A stretch of 64,000 bases of DNA, taken from NCBI RefSeq assembly GCF_030758345.1, contig NZ_JAVAMO010000001.1, positions 868,001-932,000 of the forward strand. Reading direction: 5' to 3'. The translations under genes and the position numbers were made by a program. Below are positions 1 through 8,923 of the stretch, piece by piece (position 1 is the first letter of the stretch; each line of letters starts with the position of its first letter). The notes below the pieces were generated by a model. That model was not told the DNA's origin. It worked only from the letters and a program-made list of their open reading frames with translations, and searched no databases. Source of the stretch: Ruegeria discodermiae (lineage in GTDB: Bacteria > Pseudomonadota > Alphaproteobacteria > Rhodobacterales > Rhodobacteraceae).

Positions 1-1071
1 GGTGCCGGAGCTGTTGAACAGGTTCTGATTGGCCGAGGCCTGCAACCCGATGGAGCCGGACAGGATGAACTGCGGATAAAGATCCGCCATGGCGATCCCC
101 ACCTGCGCCGATTGCGCGGCGGCCTCCAGCTCGGCGGCGCGGATATCGGGGCGGCGGCGCAGCAACTCGGCTGGCACGCCGACTGCCACGATGCTGGAGC
201 GCGCCGCCGGGATGCGCCCAGTGCCCAGCAGCGACGTCATCTTTGAGGGCGTTGTCGCCAGCAGCACCGCCAGCGCATTCTTGGCCTGTTGCAGATCGCT
301 TTCCAGCTGCGGCACCAGCGCCTTGGTGTTGTTGAGCAGGGTCAGCGATTCCTGCACGTCCAGCTCGGTTGTGACGCCGTTGTTGAAGCGGATCTGAGCG
401 ATATCCGCCGCCTGCTGCTGCAACTTGATATTGGTCTGCGCGACGCGCAGCGTTTCCTGCAACGCGCGAATATTGATGTAGATCGCCGCAACGTCCCCGG
501 TCAGCGTCACCAGCGCGTCATCATAATTGGCGACCTGCGCGGCAAGGTTGGCCTTGCCCGATTGCACGCCCCGGCGCTGAGCGCCCCAGACGTCAGCCTC
601 CCATGTCGCATCAAATCCGATCTGGTTGGTGGTGAAACCCGTATCAAACGGCACCACCTCGCGGATTTCCCGGATCGGATCGAGGTTCTCGCTGATCACC
701 CGCCGCGATGTCGAGGCACCGACCGCCTGTGACTGCGGAAACAGTTCGCCATAGGCGATCCCAAGTTGTGCGCGGGCCTGCAGCACGCGTGCGCCTGCGA
801 TCTGCAAAGACAGGTTCTGGGCGTAAGCCTGCCGGATCAGCTTGTTCAGCACCGGGTCGTTGAAGTTTTTCCACCACTCCACCACCGGCTCACTGCGCGC
901 GGTCAGGCCCGAGCTTTGGCTGGCGGCAGGGCTGTTGGCCTCGATCCACTGGTTCATAACAGGCGAGTTCGGGCGCACGAAGTCGGGGCCAAGCGGCGCA
1001 CAGGCGGTCAGCGCCGCGGCCGCACATAGCGTCATCAGCCTGCCGATACTCTGTCTGCCCCTGCCTGTCAT
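1..1071 (-). CDS. NodT-family outer-membrane efflux lipoprotein (C-terminus cut by window edge)
   Basis: TolC-like outer-membrane channel of a tripartite pump. The reading frame runs off position 1, so only the first 357 residues are present. The N-terminus has a short charged segment, a hydrophobic stretch and a lipobox-like LTAC (Cys about residue 25), which predicts an outer-membrane lipoprotein. The body shows features of the NodT/OEP family: VEWWKNFNDPVLN near the start, the repeated long-helix segment with AADIAQIRFNNG, LLRRRPDIRAAE, and MADLYPQFILSGSIG near the truncation. ATG at 1071 lies 27 bp after the HlyD stop, so it is the last gene of a DUF3302-HlyD-OMF operon. The substrate cannot be read from the sequence. 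Family call is confident. Confidence 0.9.
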   Translation of the reverse strand, partial: MTGRGRQSIGRLMTLCAAAALTACAPLGPDFVRPNSPVMNQWIEANSPAASQSSGLTARSEPVVEWWKNFNDPVLNKLIRQAYAQNLSLQIAGARVLQARAQLGIAYGELFPQSQAVGASTSRRVISENLDPIREIREVVPFDTGFTTNQIGFDATWEADVWGAQRRGVQSGKANLAAQVANYDDALVTLTGDVAAIYINIRALQETLRVAQTNIKLQQQAADIAQIRFNNGVTTELDVQESLTLLNNTKALVPQLESDLQQAKNALAVLLATTPSKMTSLLGTGRIPAARSSIVAVGVPAELLRRRPDIRAAELEAAAQSAQVGIAMADLYPQFILSGSIGLQASANQNLFNSSGT

Positions 1072-1098
1072 GCCCTGCCCGCCTTGTTTTTATTGGCC

Positions 1099-2244
1099 TT
1101 AGATATTGAGCGGCCTGATGAAGTTCGCGAAGGAATAAAGCCGCATATTGATGCGCCGGAGAAACTCGAAGCTCTGCCCCTTGCCGGTATAGATCGCCAC
1201 CGCCGCATGACCGCCTGCGGGGAAGGTATGCCCCTCGGGCACATCGACCTTGATCTGAACGGCGATATGTCCGGGCGCCTTGGGCAGCACGAAGTTCGGC
1301 AACCGGCCCGAGGGCAGGTATTGCCCCTGCCGCGTGGCCCACCAGACCGCCTCGACCTCCCCATTCAGGATCTCACCGGGATAGAGATCCAGCGCCACTT
1401 CGACCGGCTGACCCGGCTCGACAAATTTCAGATTCTGCTGGCGGTAAGAGGCGAGAATATAAGGATCTTCGTCCAGCACAAAGCTGGCGATGGAGCCCAG
1501 GCGAATCTCACCCACCACAAGGCCGGGTTTTGCCTGTTGCGAGACGATCATGCCATCGGCTGGCGCGTAGATCGTGGTATTATCCATGAAATACTGCGCC
1601 TCGGCCAGTTGCGCCCGCGCCTCGGCCACCCCGGTATTGACGCCGTCGATCTGCGAGCCCTGCCCGAGCTTGGCCTTGGCCAGATTGGCCTCGGATTCGT
1701 GAACCGTGGCCGTGTCTTCGATCACCCGCTCGTTCCAGCGGTCCAGTTCCTCTTGCCGAGCACCGCCTTGCGGCACGAGCGTTTCATAGCGCTTCTGTTG
1801 CGTCTTGGCATAGTTTAGCTGCGCGTTGGCACGTACCACCGCTTCACTGGCGGCAATCACATCCTGCTCGAGCACTTTGGCGTTTTGCTCGGCGGCCGCC
1901 AGTTGTGCTTGAGCCAAGGCCAGCTGCTGCGAAAAGATCGTATCGTCGAATTTATAAAGCGGCTCGCCTTTCTTGACCGGCTGGTTCGGGGTGACCAAAA
2001 CCTCAGATAGCAATGTCGGCTGGGTCAGGCGCGGCACGATCTGGATGGTCGAGCGCACCACATGGCTGTCGATCGACATCGGTTGGAAAAAGCGCAGCGC
2101 CACCAGAAAGATCAGCAGCAGATGCGCCCCGACCCAGAACGAGACAATGCCCCAGGCGATGTTGAATTTCAGCCACTGCGCCTTGAAGAAGACGAACCAG
2201 ACGAAGATGATGTAAAAGAGCGTGATGCAGAGCGCGACAAACAT
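1099..2244 (-). CDS. HlyD/EmrA-type membrane fusion protein
   Basis: Periplasmic adaptor (381 aa) linking an inner-membrane component to an outer-membrane channel. There is one N-terminal membrane segment (about residues 3-25, followed by a second hydrophobic stretch around 30-52), a biotinyl-lipoyl-like half motif (VKKGEPLYKFDD), a long alpha-helical hairpin rich in Ala/Gln/Glu (about 110-215), the second lipoyl half (IYAPADGMIVSQQ) and a beta-barrel domain. It sits 16 bp after the DUF3302 gene and 27 bp before the outer-membrane gene. No ABC, RND or MFS pump is in the operon; DUF3302-HlyD pairs resemble E. coli YiaW-YiaV. The transported compound is unknown. Confidence 0.9.
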   Translation of the reverse strand: MFVALCITLFYIIFVWFVFFKAQWLKFNIAWGIVSFWVGAHLLLIFLVALRFFQPMSIDSHVVRSTIQIVPRLTQPTLLSEVLVTPNQPVKKGEPLYKFDDTIFSQQLALAQAQLAAAEQNAKVLEQDVIAASEAVVRANAQLNYAKTQQKRYETLVPQGGARQEELDRWNERVIEDTATVHESEANLAKAKLGQGSQIDGVNTGVAEARAQLAEAQYFMDNTTIYAPADGMIVSQQAKPGLVVGEIRLGSIASFVLDEDPYILASYRQQNLKFVEPGQPVEVALDLYPGEILNGEVEAVWWATRQGQYLPSGRLPNFVLPKAPGHIAVQIKVDVPEGHTFPAGGHAAVAIYTGKGQSFEFLRRINMRLYSFANFIRPLNI

Positions 2245-2260
2245 ATCCGGTTAGATTTCC

Positions 2261-2635
2261 CTAGCTCTTGGCATTGTCATCAGAGGGGGTGCCATCGTCG
2301 CTTGCCTCACGGTATTCTTCTTTAACGTCACCGCCCAACCGCTTGATTTCATCTCTAATATTCTTGCGCTCATCTTCGGGCATCCGACGCAGATCGACCG
2401 TCACCCCATCGTGAAAGGCCCACATGAAGGCATGGACCCAGGGCACAACGGCCAGGAATCCCATCCAGCCCATGATCTTGACCGCTTCGGCATGGGGATG
2501 GTTGCGCTTGATCGCGATGCGGCCCGGCAGGCCCATCAGGAACAGGAACAGCCCCATCACCGCCGCCAATATCAGGATCAGCGCCAGAAAGGTCAGATAG
2601 TCGTAACGTTCAAGCGGTGCGCCAAGCAGTCCCAT
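2261..2635 (-). CDS. DUF3302 small inner-membrane protein
   Basis: A 124-aa protein with two predicted membrane segments (about residues 12-33 and 48-68) and a charged, acidic C-terminal tail ending EASDDGTPSDDNAKS. It matches the DUF3302 (YiaW-like) family, which is usually encoded directly upstream of an HlyD-type adaptor, as here. ATG at 2635 is chosen because GGAGGG lies five bases upstream; the frame is open further upstream but without a ribosome-binding site. First gene of the efflux operon. Its biochemical role is not established; a membrane partner of the HlyD protein is inference from gene order. Confidence 0.8.
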   Translation of the reverse strand: MGLLGAPLERYDYLTFLALILILAAVMGLFLFLMGLPGRIAIKRNHPHAEAVKIMGWMGFLAVVPWVHAFMWAFHDGVTVDLRRMPEDERKNIRDEIKRLGGDVKEEYREASDDGTPSDDNAKS

Positions 2636-2892
2636 GGCATCCCTCCGGTTTTGGTCGCGGCGCGGGTCGCCCGCCGCTTTCGACTGGGTTCGGAAATGGG
2701 CATTGCACCAGAGGATCGACACAGGTTTTTCTGCCCTGCCCGAACCGGTGAAATGACCAACAAAGAAGCTATCATGACCTCGATTAACCTCCTGCGTGGC
2801 TTATACGCCATCGTCTTTTGAAGAACTGTGTCACCCGAGGGTTGTCTTGGCAAGCGTAGCGGTCAAGTTTGGCTGAAACCTGACGCGGTAAT

Positions 2893-4215
2893 TCAACGGT
2901 CCTTGGGGCTAACTCTCGTGCTCTGCGGCGCAGGCGCGCTCGCGCGCGGGGGCAAGATCCAAAAGCTGAGGATCGCGGCCAGAAGGCTCACCACAGTGAT
3001 AAAGACAATCGCCCAGGCGACCTCAGCCGAGTGGGCAACCGCCGCCAGCGCAGCGGAGATCGCGACAATGGCGATCCGGGCCAGGCTGGTGGACACCGCC
3101 TTGGCCGCAACGCGTTGGTCTTTCGGGGCCACCTCCATGAAATAAAGCGAGCGGGCGCCGCCCAGCCCAGTCACCGCGATGGTCACCAGAAACAGCGATA
3201 CAGCGTGTACATGGATGTCATGGTCAATGCCCGCATGGTGCAGCACCATCAGAACGCAGCCCGTCACCGCGACCATCAGGGCCGCCACCGCCATCACCAG
3301 ATTGAGCGAATAGCCGTTCAGCACCCGCCAGAGCGGCGTCGCCACCAGCACCGCCGCTGCGGACGAGATGATCAGGGCGGTCAGCCCCTTGGCCGAGCTG
3401 TGATGCGCCTCGGCGGCGATCAGGGCAAAAAACGGCACGGACAGGCCCACCACCACGAAGGATAGCCGGATCACCATGAAACGGCGGAACCAGGGTTCGG
3501 CAAACAGGTCGCGAGCGCGGCGGAAAAAGCCGGTCAGCGCCCAGGATTTGCGTGCGCTCGGCTCTGGCGCAACCTTGGCGCCAATCGCAGTTTCACGAAA
3601 GGCCAGCATCGAAATCGCCGACAGCAGGAAGCACAGCACACCGATCATGACCACCGTGGAATGCCGCGACAGCGCGGGCGCGTCCTGCATCAGTTGATGA
3701 ACAAGCAGCACCAGCGCGATGGTTCCTGCCCCGCCGATGGCCTTCTGGACGTAGCTGACCTGCATGCGGCTGCGGCTGTCCATATTGTCGCTGACGAAAT
3801 CGACAATCAGCATCGCCTTGATTTCCTCAAGCACGCCGATCAGGAAAATCGCGATGACAAAGGCCGCAATCGTGGCCGTGCGATCGCCCATCAGTGTGAC
3901 GACAACGACCAGCAGGAAACAGGCGGCAACCGCAATATCCATCCAGATGATCGCGCCCTTCTTCCTGGATAGCCGCGCAATGCGGTCCGAGACGAAGATA
4001 TCTCCCAGCGTGCCTGCGCCGTGACGGATCGTCACCAGAAGCCCGGCCAGAAACATCGGCAGGTCAAGCGAGACCGCCAGAAAGGCCAGCACGATCGAGG
4101 GGCTGGCCATCGACCAGGCCATCATGTTGAACGCCCCCTGCCCGGCAAGGATCGGCACGTTCCGGCGGGCAACCGCTGCGCTCTTTGCTTGGGTGGTGTC
4201 CTGCTGGGTAGTCAT
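2893..4215 (-). CDS. MFS transporter divergent from the arsenic operon
   Basis: A 440-aa major facilitator with about 12 hydrophobic segments and the loop sequence SDRIARLSRKKGA, similar to the MFS loop 2-3 signature. The start at 4215 (MTTQQDTTQ) is chosen because earlier in-frame codons would overlap the divergent ArsR-fusion gene; a start at 4254 (MLAKPRSE) is possible. It is transcribed away from the ArsR/phosphatase-GAPDH-ArsJ operon across a 166-bp intergenic region holding the candidate ArsR operator, so co-regulation by arsenic is plausible. It is not ArsB or Acr3 by sequence. Substrate is not assigned. Confidence 0.85.
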   Translation of the reverse strand: MTTQQDTTQAKSAAVARRNVPILAGQGAFNMMAWSMASPSIVLAFLAVSLDLPMFLAGLLVTIRHGAGTLGDIFVSDRIARLSRKKGAIIWMDIAVAACFLLVVVVTLMGDRTATIAAFVIAIFLIGVLEEIKAMLIVDFVSDNMDSRSRMQVSYVQKAIGGAGTIALVLLVHQLMQDAPALSRHSTVVMIGVLCFLLSAISMLAFRETAIGAKVAPEPSARKSWALTGFFRRARDLFAEPWFRRFMVIRLSFVVVGLSVPFFALIAAEAHHSSAKGLTALIISSAAAVLVATPLWRVLNGYSLNLVMAVAALMVAVTGCVLMVLHHAGIDHDIHVHAVSLFLVTIAVTGLGGARSLYFMEVAPKDQRVAAKAVSTSLARIAIVAISAALAAVAHSAEVAWAIVFITVVSLLAAILSFWILPPRASAPAPQSTRVSPKDR

Positions 4216-4370
4216 CGGGTGCGCTTGGCTTTCGGAGCGGGGTTTCGCGAGCATAAAAACAGCGTCCCACAAAGGGCAACGCAATTTCGGCCGATGAGCG
4301 CAGAGTGAGCGTAGTAGCGGCGTTCCGTCCACAACCGCAATCGGGGCTTGCGTCATTTTTAATTTCATAT

Positions 4371-4380
4371 ATTCATGAAT
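4371..4380. promoter_or_regulatory. Candidate ArsR operator (palindrome before the ArsR fusion)
   Basis: A perfect 10-bp palindrome, ATTCATGAAT, lies immediately before the ATG of the ArsR-fusion gene. It is flanked by CATA on the left (4366-4369) and TATG on the right (4381-4384), offset by one base. AT-rich inverted repeats overlapping the start of arsR are typical autoregulatory ArsR sites. Binding is inferred. Confidence 0.45.
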
Positions 4381-4381
4381 T

Positions 4382-5221
4382 ATGGAATCAACGCTGCTCG
4401 ATCGCCTCTCCGTTCTGAGCCATCCGCAACGGATGGCCATCTTTCGCCTGCTGGTCCGACGCTGCCCCGATCAGGTCTCGGCCGGAGAGATTGCGCATGT
4501 GCTGGGGCTGAAGGCCAGTACAGCCTCGGTCTATCTCTCGGCGCTCCACAAATGCGGGCTGATCCTGCAAAGCCGCCGTGGCACTTCGGTTCTCTATCAG
4601 ATGAACCTCGATGCGGCGCAAAGTGTTGTGTCTGACCTGTTTCTGGATTGCTGCAGGGGGCGACCCGACCTCTGCCCGCCCAACTTACCCGACCCGTTTG
4701 CAAGGAGTCAGACCATGCCTGACAAGACCTTCAATGTCCTTTTCATCTGCACCGGAAACTCTGCCAGATCGGTCTTTGCCGAGGCGATCCTGCGGCATGA
4801 GGCCGGCGACAGGTTCACCGCCTATTCCGCCGGCACACAGCCCAGGTCCGAGCTGAACCCCTATGCCATCGAGATGCTGAAAAGCCGAGGCATCAACACC
4901 TCGATCCTGCGCGCCAAGAACATTGCCGAGTTTCAGGGGCCCGATGCGCCCCCGCTCGATTTTGTCTTCACGGTCTGCGATCTGGCCGCAAACGAGGATT
5001 GCCCGGCCTGGACCGGTCAGCCGATCTCGGCCCATTGGGGTCTGCCCGACCCGGTCAAGGCCACCGGCACCGAGGCCGAAAAACGGCTGGCGTTCCAGCA
5101 GACCTATGGGGCGATGCATAACCGGATCAAAGCCTTTGCGGCGCTGCCCCTGGGCACGCTCGACCGCGCATCACTACAAAGACATGTCGATGACATTGGA
5201 AGGACGTCGGAAACCGTATGA
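4382..5221 (+). CDS. ArsR regulator fused to ArsC-type low-molecular-weight phosphatase/arsenate reductase
   Basis: A 279-aa fusion. Residues 1-85 are an ArsR/SmtB winged helix (recognition helix region [18 protein letters not shown]). A cysteine-rich linker carries Cys90, Cys91 and Cys98, resembling C-terminal As(III) sites of some ArsR proteins. Residues 117-279 are a LMW-PTP/thioredoxin-coupled ArsC domain: P-loop CTGNSARS with Cys123 and Arg129, a [11 protein letters not shown] segment with two further cysteines that could form the redox relay, and the HWGLPDP acid loop. The stop overlaps the GAPDH start by 4 bp (ATGA). The likely role is one polypeptide that senses As(III) and reduces or processes arsenate. 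Whether the catalytic domain is a reductase or a phosphatase needs biochemistry. Confidence 0.88.
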   Translation: MESTLLDRLSVLSHPQRMAIFRLLVRRCPDQVSAGEIAHVLGLKASTASVYLSALHKCGLILQSRRGTSVLYQMNLDAAQSVVSDLFLDCCRGRPDLCPPNLPDPFARSQTMPDKTFNVLFICTGNSARSVFAEAILRHEAGDRFTAYSAGTQPRSELNPYAIEMLKSRGINTSILRAKNIAEFQGPDAPPLDFVFTVCDLAANEDCPAWTGQPISAHWGLPDPVKATGTEAEKRLAFQQTYGAMHNRIKAFAALPLGTLDRASLQRHVDDIGRTSETV

Positions 5222-6216
5222 CAACTTATGCACTCAATGGCCTGGGCCGGATCGGCAAGCTGGCGCTACGCCCGTTGCTGGAACGTGGCGCAATGATCGC
5301 CTTCGTGAATGATGCGGTGGGCGATCCGCATATGCATGCCCATCTGCTGGAATTCGACACTGTCCATGGCCGCTGGCCTGCCGCGTTTTCGGCCACCGAT
5401 CACAGCATCACCATCGACGGCACAACCATCCCCGCGCTCTCGACCCGCAAGCTGGAGGATCTGCCGCTCGACGGGGTCGATGTGGTGATCGACTGCACTG
5501 GCGTGTTCAAGAGTGAAGCCGCCCTTGCCCCCTATTTTGCAGCGGGCGTGAAGAAGGTGGTCGTGTCGGCCCCGGTCAAGGATCAGAGCGTTGCCAATAT
5601 CGTCTATGGCGTGAACCACGACATTTACGACGCCGAAACGCACCGGATTATCACCGCGGCAAGCTGCACCACCAATTGCCTCGCGCCGGTGGTGAAGGTC
5701 ATTCATGAGGGGCTGGGCATCAAGCATGGCTCGATCACCACGATCCATGACGTGACCAATACCCAGACCATCGTGGACCGGCCAGCCAAGGACCTGCGCC
5801 GCGCGCGCTCGGCGCTGAACGCGCTGATCCCGACCACAACCGGCTCGGCCACGGCGATCACGCTGATCTATCCCGAACTGACCGGCAAGCTGAACGGCCA
5901 TGCGGTGCGGGTGCCGCTGCTGAATGCCTCGCTGACCGATTGCGTGTTCGAAGTGGCCCGCGAAACCACAGCCGAAGAGGTCAACGCGCTGTTCGAAGCC
6001 GCAGCCGAGGGGCCATTGAAAGGCATTCTAGGCTATGAGACCCGCCCGCTGGTTTCGACCGACTACACCAATGATCCACGCTCATCGATTGTCGATGCGC
6101 CCTCGACCATGGTGGTGAACGGCACGCAGGTGAAGGTCTATGCCTGGTATGACAATGAATGGGGCTACGCGCACCGGCTGGTGGATGTGGCGTTCATGGT
6201 GGGCGATGCCTTATGA
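5218..6216 (+). CDS. ArsJ-associated glyceraldehyde-3-phosphate dehydrogenase
   Basis: A 332-aa GAPDH with NAD-binding [11 protein letters not shown] near the N-terminus and catalytic Cys150 in [10 protein letters not shown]. In gapdh-arsJ operons this enzyme adds arsenate to glyceraldehyde-3-phosphate, forming unstable 1-arseno-3-phosphoglycerate that ArsJ exports (established for this gene pair). Position supports that role over glycolysis: it overlaps the ArsR-ArsC fusion by 4 bp upstream and arsJ by 4 bp downstream. The glycolytic housekeeping copy is expected elsewhere. Confidence 0.92.
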   Translation: MTTYALNGLGRIGKLALRPLLERGAMIAFVNDAVGDPHMHAHLLEFDTVHGRWPAAFSATDHSITIDGTTIPALSTRKLEDLPLDGVDVVIDCTGVFKSEAALAPYFAAGVKKVVVSAPVKDQSVANIVYGVNHDIYDAETHRIITAASCTTNCLAPVVKVIHEGLGIKHGSITTIHDVTNTQTIVDRPAKDLRRARSALNALIPTTTGSATAITLIYPELTGKLNGHAVRVPLLNASLTDCVFEVARETTAEEVNALFEAAAEGPLKGILGYETRPLVSTDYTNDPRSSIVDAPSTMVVNGTQVKVYAWYDNEWGYAHRLVDVAFMVGDAL

Positions 6217-7472
6217 GCAGGCCTGAAGGCCTAGCCGCCTATTTCGCCGTGACGGCGGCTTATTGGGCCTTCATGCTGACCGATGGCGCCTTGCGGATGC
6301 TGGTGCTGCTGCATTTCAACACGCTGGGCTTTTCGCCGATCCAGCTGGCCTATCTGTTCGTGCTCTACGAGATCGCGGGCGTGGTCACCAACCTGTCGGC
6401 TGGCTGGATCGCGGCGCGGTTCGGGCTGACCAGTACGCTTTATGCCGGTCTCGCGCTGCAGGTGGTGGCGCTGCTGGCGCTATCGATGCTCGACCCAGGC
6501 TGGACAGTCGCCGCATCGGTAGTGTTCGTGATGCTGGTGCAAGGGCTGTCCGGCGTTGCCAAAGACCTCGCCAAGATGAGCTCCAAAAGCGCGGTGAAGC
6601 TGCTGGCCCCGACCGAGGGGGCGGGCCTGTTTCGCTGGGTGGCGCTGCTGACCGGATCAAAGAACGCGGTGAAAGGTCTCGGCTTCCTGCTGGGGGCTGG
6701 CGCACTTGGGCTGATCGGCTTTGTCCCGTCGGTGCTGAGCATGGCGGCTATTCTGGCCGTGATCCTGGTGGTTTTGCTGTTCCGGATGCCCTCGGGCCTG
6801 CCAACCGGCAAGAAAGGTGCGAAATTCAAAGAGGTCTTTTCCAAGAACCGCAACGTGAACTGGCTGAGCCTTGCGCGGGTCTTCCTGTTTGGCGCGCGCG
6901 ATGTCTGGTTTGTGGTGGGCATCCCGATCTATTTCTACTCGGTACTTTCAGACGGCACGCCCGAGGGCAACCGCGCAGCGTTCTTCATGGTCGGCACCTT
7001 CATGGCGCTCTGGATCATCCTCTATGGCGCAGTGCAGGCCAGCGCGCCAAAGCTGCTGCGCGCGCGGGAGCGCAGCGAGGCAGAGATCGTCGCCGGAGCC
7101 CGCTTCTGGGTCGGGCTTTTGTTCTTCGTCCCGCTCGTGCTGGCCGCTCTCGCCTGGCTCGCCGCAACACCGGCCCTGTGGCTGACCATCTGCGTCGTGA
7201 TCGGCCTGCTGGCCTTCGGCGCGCTCTTTGCGCTGAATTCATCGCTGCATTCCTACCTGATCCTCGCTTTCACCAGTTCCGAGCGCGTGACGATGGATGT
7301 GGGGTTCTACTACATGGCCAACGCCGCCGGGCGACTGCTGGGCACGGTTCTGTCCGGGCTGAGCTACCAGCTTGGCGGATTGCCCTTATGCCTCGGAATC
7401 GCCGCGCTGATGATCGCGCTGAGCTGGCTCAGCATCGGCAATCTGTCTGCGAAGACTGTTTCGAGAGACTAG
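6213..7472 (+). CDS. arsJ: ArsJ organoarsenical efflux permease (MFS)
   Basis: A 419-aa MFS-fold permease starting [20 protein letters not shown], with the ArsJ-like segments [14 protein letters not shown] and [19 protein letters not shown] and about 11-12 membrane segments. It exports 1-arseno-3-phosphoglycerate made by the preceding GAPDH, giving As(V) resistance without reduction. ATG at 6213 is fixed by the ATGA overlap with the GAPDH stop. It is the last gene of the arsenic operon; the following 272 bp contain no gene I can support. Confidence 0.92.
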   Translation: MSRPEGLAAYFAVTAAYWAFMLTDGALRMLVLLHFNTLGFSPIQLAYLFVLYEIAGVVTNLSAGWIAARFGLTSTLYAGLALQVVALLALSMLDPGWTVAASVVFVMLVQGLSGVAKDLAKMSSKSAVKLLAPTEGAGLFRWVALLTGSKNAVKGLGFLLGAGALGLIGFVPSVLSMAAILAVILVVLLFRMPSGLPTGKKGAKFKEVFSKNRNVNWLSLARVFLFGARDVWFVVGIPIYFYSVLSDGTPEGNRAAFFMVGTFMALWIILYGAVQASAPKLLRARERSEAEIVAGARFWVGLLFFVPLVLAALAWLAATPALWLTICVVIGLLAFGALFALNSSLHSYLILAFTSSERVTMDVGFYYMANAAGRLLGTVLSGLSYQLGGLPLCLGIAALMIALSWLSIGNLSAKTVSRD

Positions 7473-7744
7473 CCTTCAGCTTATTGGCGCCGACCCGTGC
7501 TATTGCGGCGTCTCGAACAGGGAGAGCGCCATTGCGACCAAGAACAGGGGCTTGCGATGGCATTGCGGCAACGGGATCAACAAAGGCAAGATGAACCCGC
7601 GCACAAATTAGGTCATCTCTGAGCACCGCGCCTATTCTGAAGAACAAACTAATCCCAGATTAAGTTGCTCGGGCAGTGCATTGACTGAAACAGTTCATGT
7701 CTATGTAGTGTTTCAAGTGTCCTAGCCATACGCGGGGAAATGCA

Positions 7745-8467
7745 ATGAAACGACTATCTATCGCCATAATGGCAATGCTTGTTTTGCCGCTGCTAGCTAA
7801 CTTAGCACACGCGAAAACGCAGGGTTTTACCACAACCTCGGCCCACATGCGGGCTGGGCCAGGGATCAGCTACCCGGTTGTCGCGACGTTGCCGCAGGAT
7901 GCAACGATCGAAATCTACGGGTGTCAAACGGGCTATAGCTGGTGTGATGTATCGTGGAACGCTGCACGCGGTTGGATTTCATCCAACTACATACTGACAG
8001 ACAGAGATGGCAAGAAATCAGTTCTGACACCAGTACTCGCCGCAGAAATCGGTATTGCGATCATCGAGTTCAATCAAGCCTACTGGAACAACCACTACGA
8101 GCAATACCCGTGGTATGCCGATTGGAACCGCTACTACCACCCCTACCATCCGGCTCCTGGCCCCTATTGTTATCACGCGCCGCAGGATCCGGCGTGCCAC
8201 TATGCTGCGCACAACGCCACTCACCCACTGTATCATCCCGCTCCACACTATCACACACATGATCACAGCGCTCCGTACTACCAACACCATGGGGCCTATG
8301 GTCATCACCACCATCATTCGCATCCCGGATCACACCAAACCGGCGCTCCACATGGCGGTCACGATTCGCATGGCGGGCATGGCGCTCCACATGGCGGACA
8401 TAGTGGACATGGCGGTTCACATGGCGGGCACGGCGGTTCACATGGTGGGCATGGTTCACATCACTGA
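7745..8467 (+). CDS. Secreted SH3b-domain protein with Tyr/His-rich middle and His-Gly tail
   Basis: A 240-aa protein. Residues 1-23 are a signal peptide (cleavage after AHA). Residues about 26-82 are a bacterial SH3 (SH3_3) domain, with THSAHMRAGP-like start TTSAHMRAGPG and a GWISSNYI end. Residues about 115-180 are very rich in Tyr, His, Pro and Trp, and the last 45 residues are repeats of H-G-G-H/S-H-G-G-H type. SH3b domains often bind cell-wall or surface ligands. The His-rich tail suggests Zn, Cu or Ni chelation in the periplasm or outside the cell, which is inference. The gene stands alone between arsJ and tRNA-Ser, and its base composition is less GC-rich than its neighbours. Confidence 0.8.
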   Translation: MKRLSIAIMAMLVLPLLANLAHAKTQGFTTTSAHMRAGPGISYPVVATLPQDATIEIYGCQTGYSWCDVSWNAARGWISSNYILTDRDGKKSVLTPVLAAEIGIAIIEFNQAYWNNHYEQYPWYADWNRYYHPYHPAPGPYCYHAPQDPACHYAAHNATHPLYHPAPHYHTHDHSAPYYQHHGAYGHHHHHSHPGSHQTGAPHGGHDSHGGHGAPHGGHSGHGGSHGGHGGSHGGHGSHH

Positions 8468-8787
8468 AGAAAGTTATCGAAGTGATCCACCCGACCAGAG
8501 CCAAAGCCTGGATATTGGCAGCGTTAACACCTTAAACCGGAGGGTATAGTGGATAGTATCTTCTGACTCCGATCACCTGCTCGCTGTTTCGATGCTCCGG
8601 TGTTCCTGTCACAACGGAGGACCACCTCAAAATGAGGATCAGCAGTACTGGTGAGACCATCTTCAAGCTAGACCGTCGCACCCGCGTTTTCAGAACCATT
8701 GGCGAGCTGCCAAAACGAGGATTCCAGCATCCAATTTAACGCTATCATTCCGAGTATCAGGTCTTGATATACTGCAACAAAGCTTGA
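8468..8787. other. Intergenic stretch, no recognisable gene
   Basis: These 320 bases between the His-rich protein and tRNA-Ser hold only short frames without ribosome-binding sites or recognisable protein similarity. I see no inverted terminal repeats or transposase remnant. The promoter of the tRNA is not expected here because the tRNA is read from the other strand. Confidence 0.5.
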
Positions 8788-8877
8788 TGGCGGAGAGACA
8801 GGGATTCGAACCCTGGAGACGGTTTCCCGCCTACACACTTTCCAGGCGTGCGCCTTCGACCACTCGGCCACCTCTCC
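8788..8877 (-). tRNA. tRNA-Ser (anticodon GGA)
   Basis: Reading the minus strand gives a 90-nt class II tRNA including an encoded CCA. The acceptor stem GGAGAGG pairs with TCTCTCC (G-U at the last pair). The D-arm has GGCCGAGTGGTCGAAGGC, the anticodon loop is CTGGAAA with anticodon GGA reading UCC, there is a long variable arm, and the T-arm contains GGTTCGAATCC. The long variable arm and GGA anticodon identify serine. Confidence 0.97.
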
Positions 8878-8923
8878 GGTAGGCGTGACTTATGCGAATT
8901 CGATCGGGGAACGCAAGAGCCAA

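Noticed and set aside
6263-7594. 443-residue frame overlapping arsJ on the same strand
   Set aside because: Shifted frame of arsJ; composition rich in Arg/Ala/Gly with no membrane segments.
7473-7744. Possible gene remnant between arsJ and the SH3 protein
   Set aside because: A short minus-strand frame gives no recognisable protein and has no ribosome-binding site; nothing supports a pseudogene.
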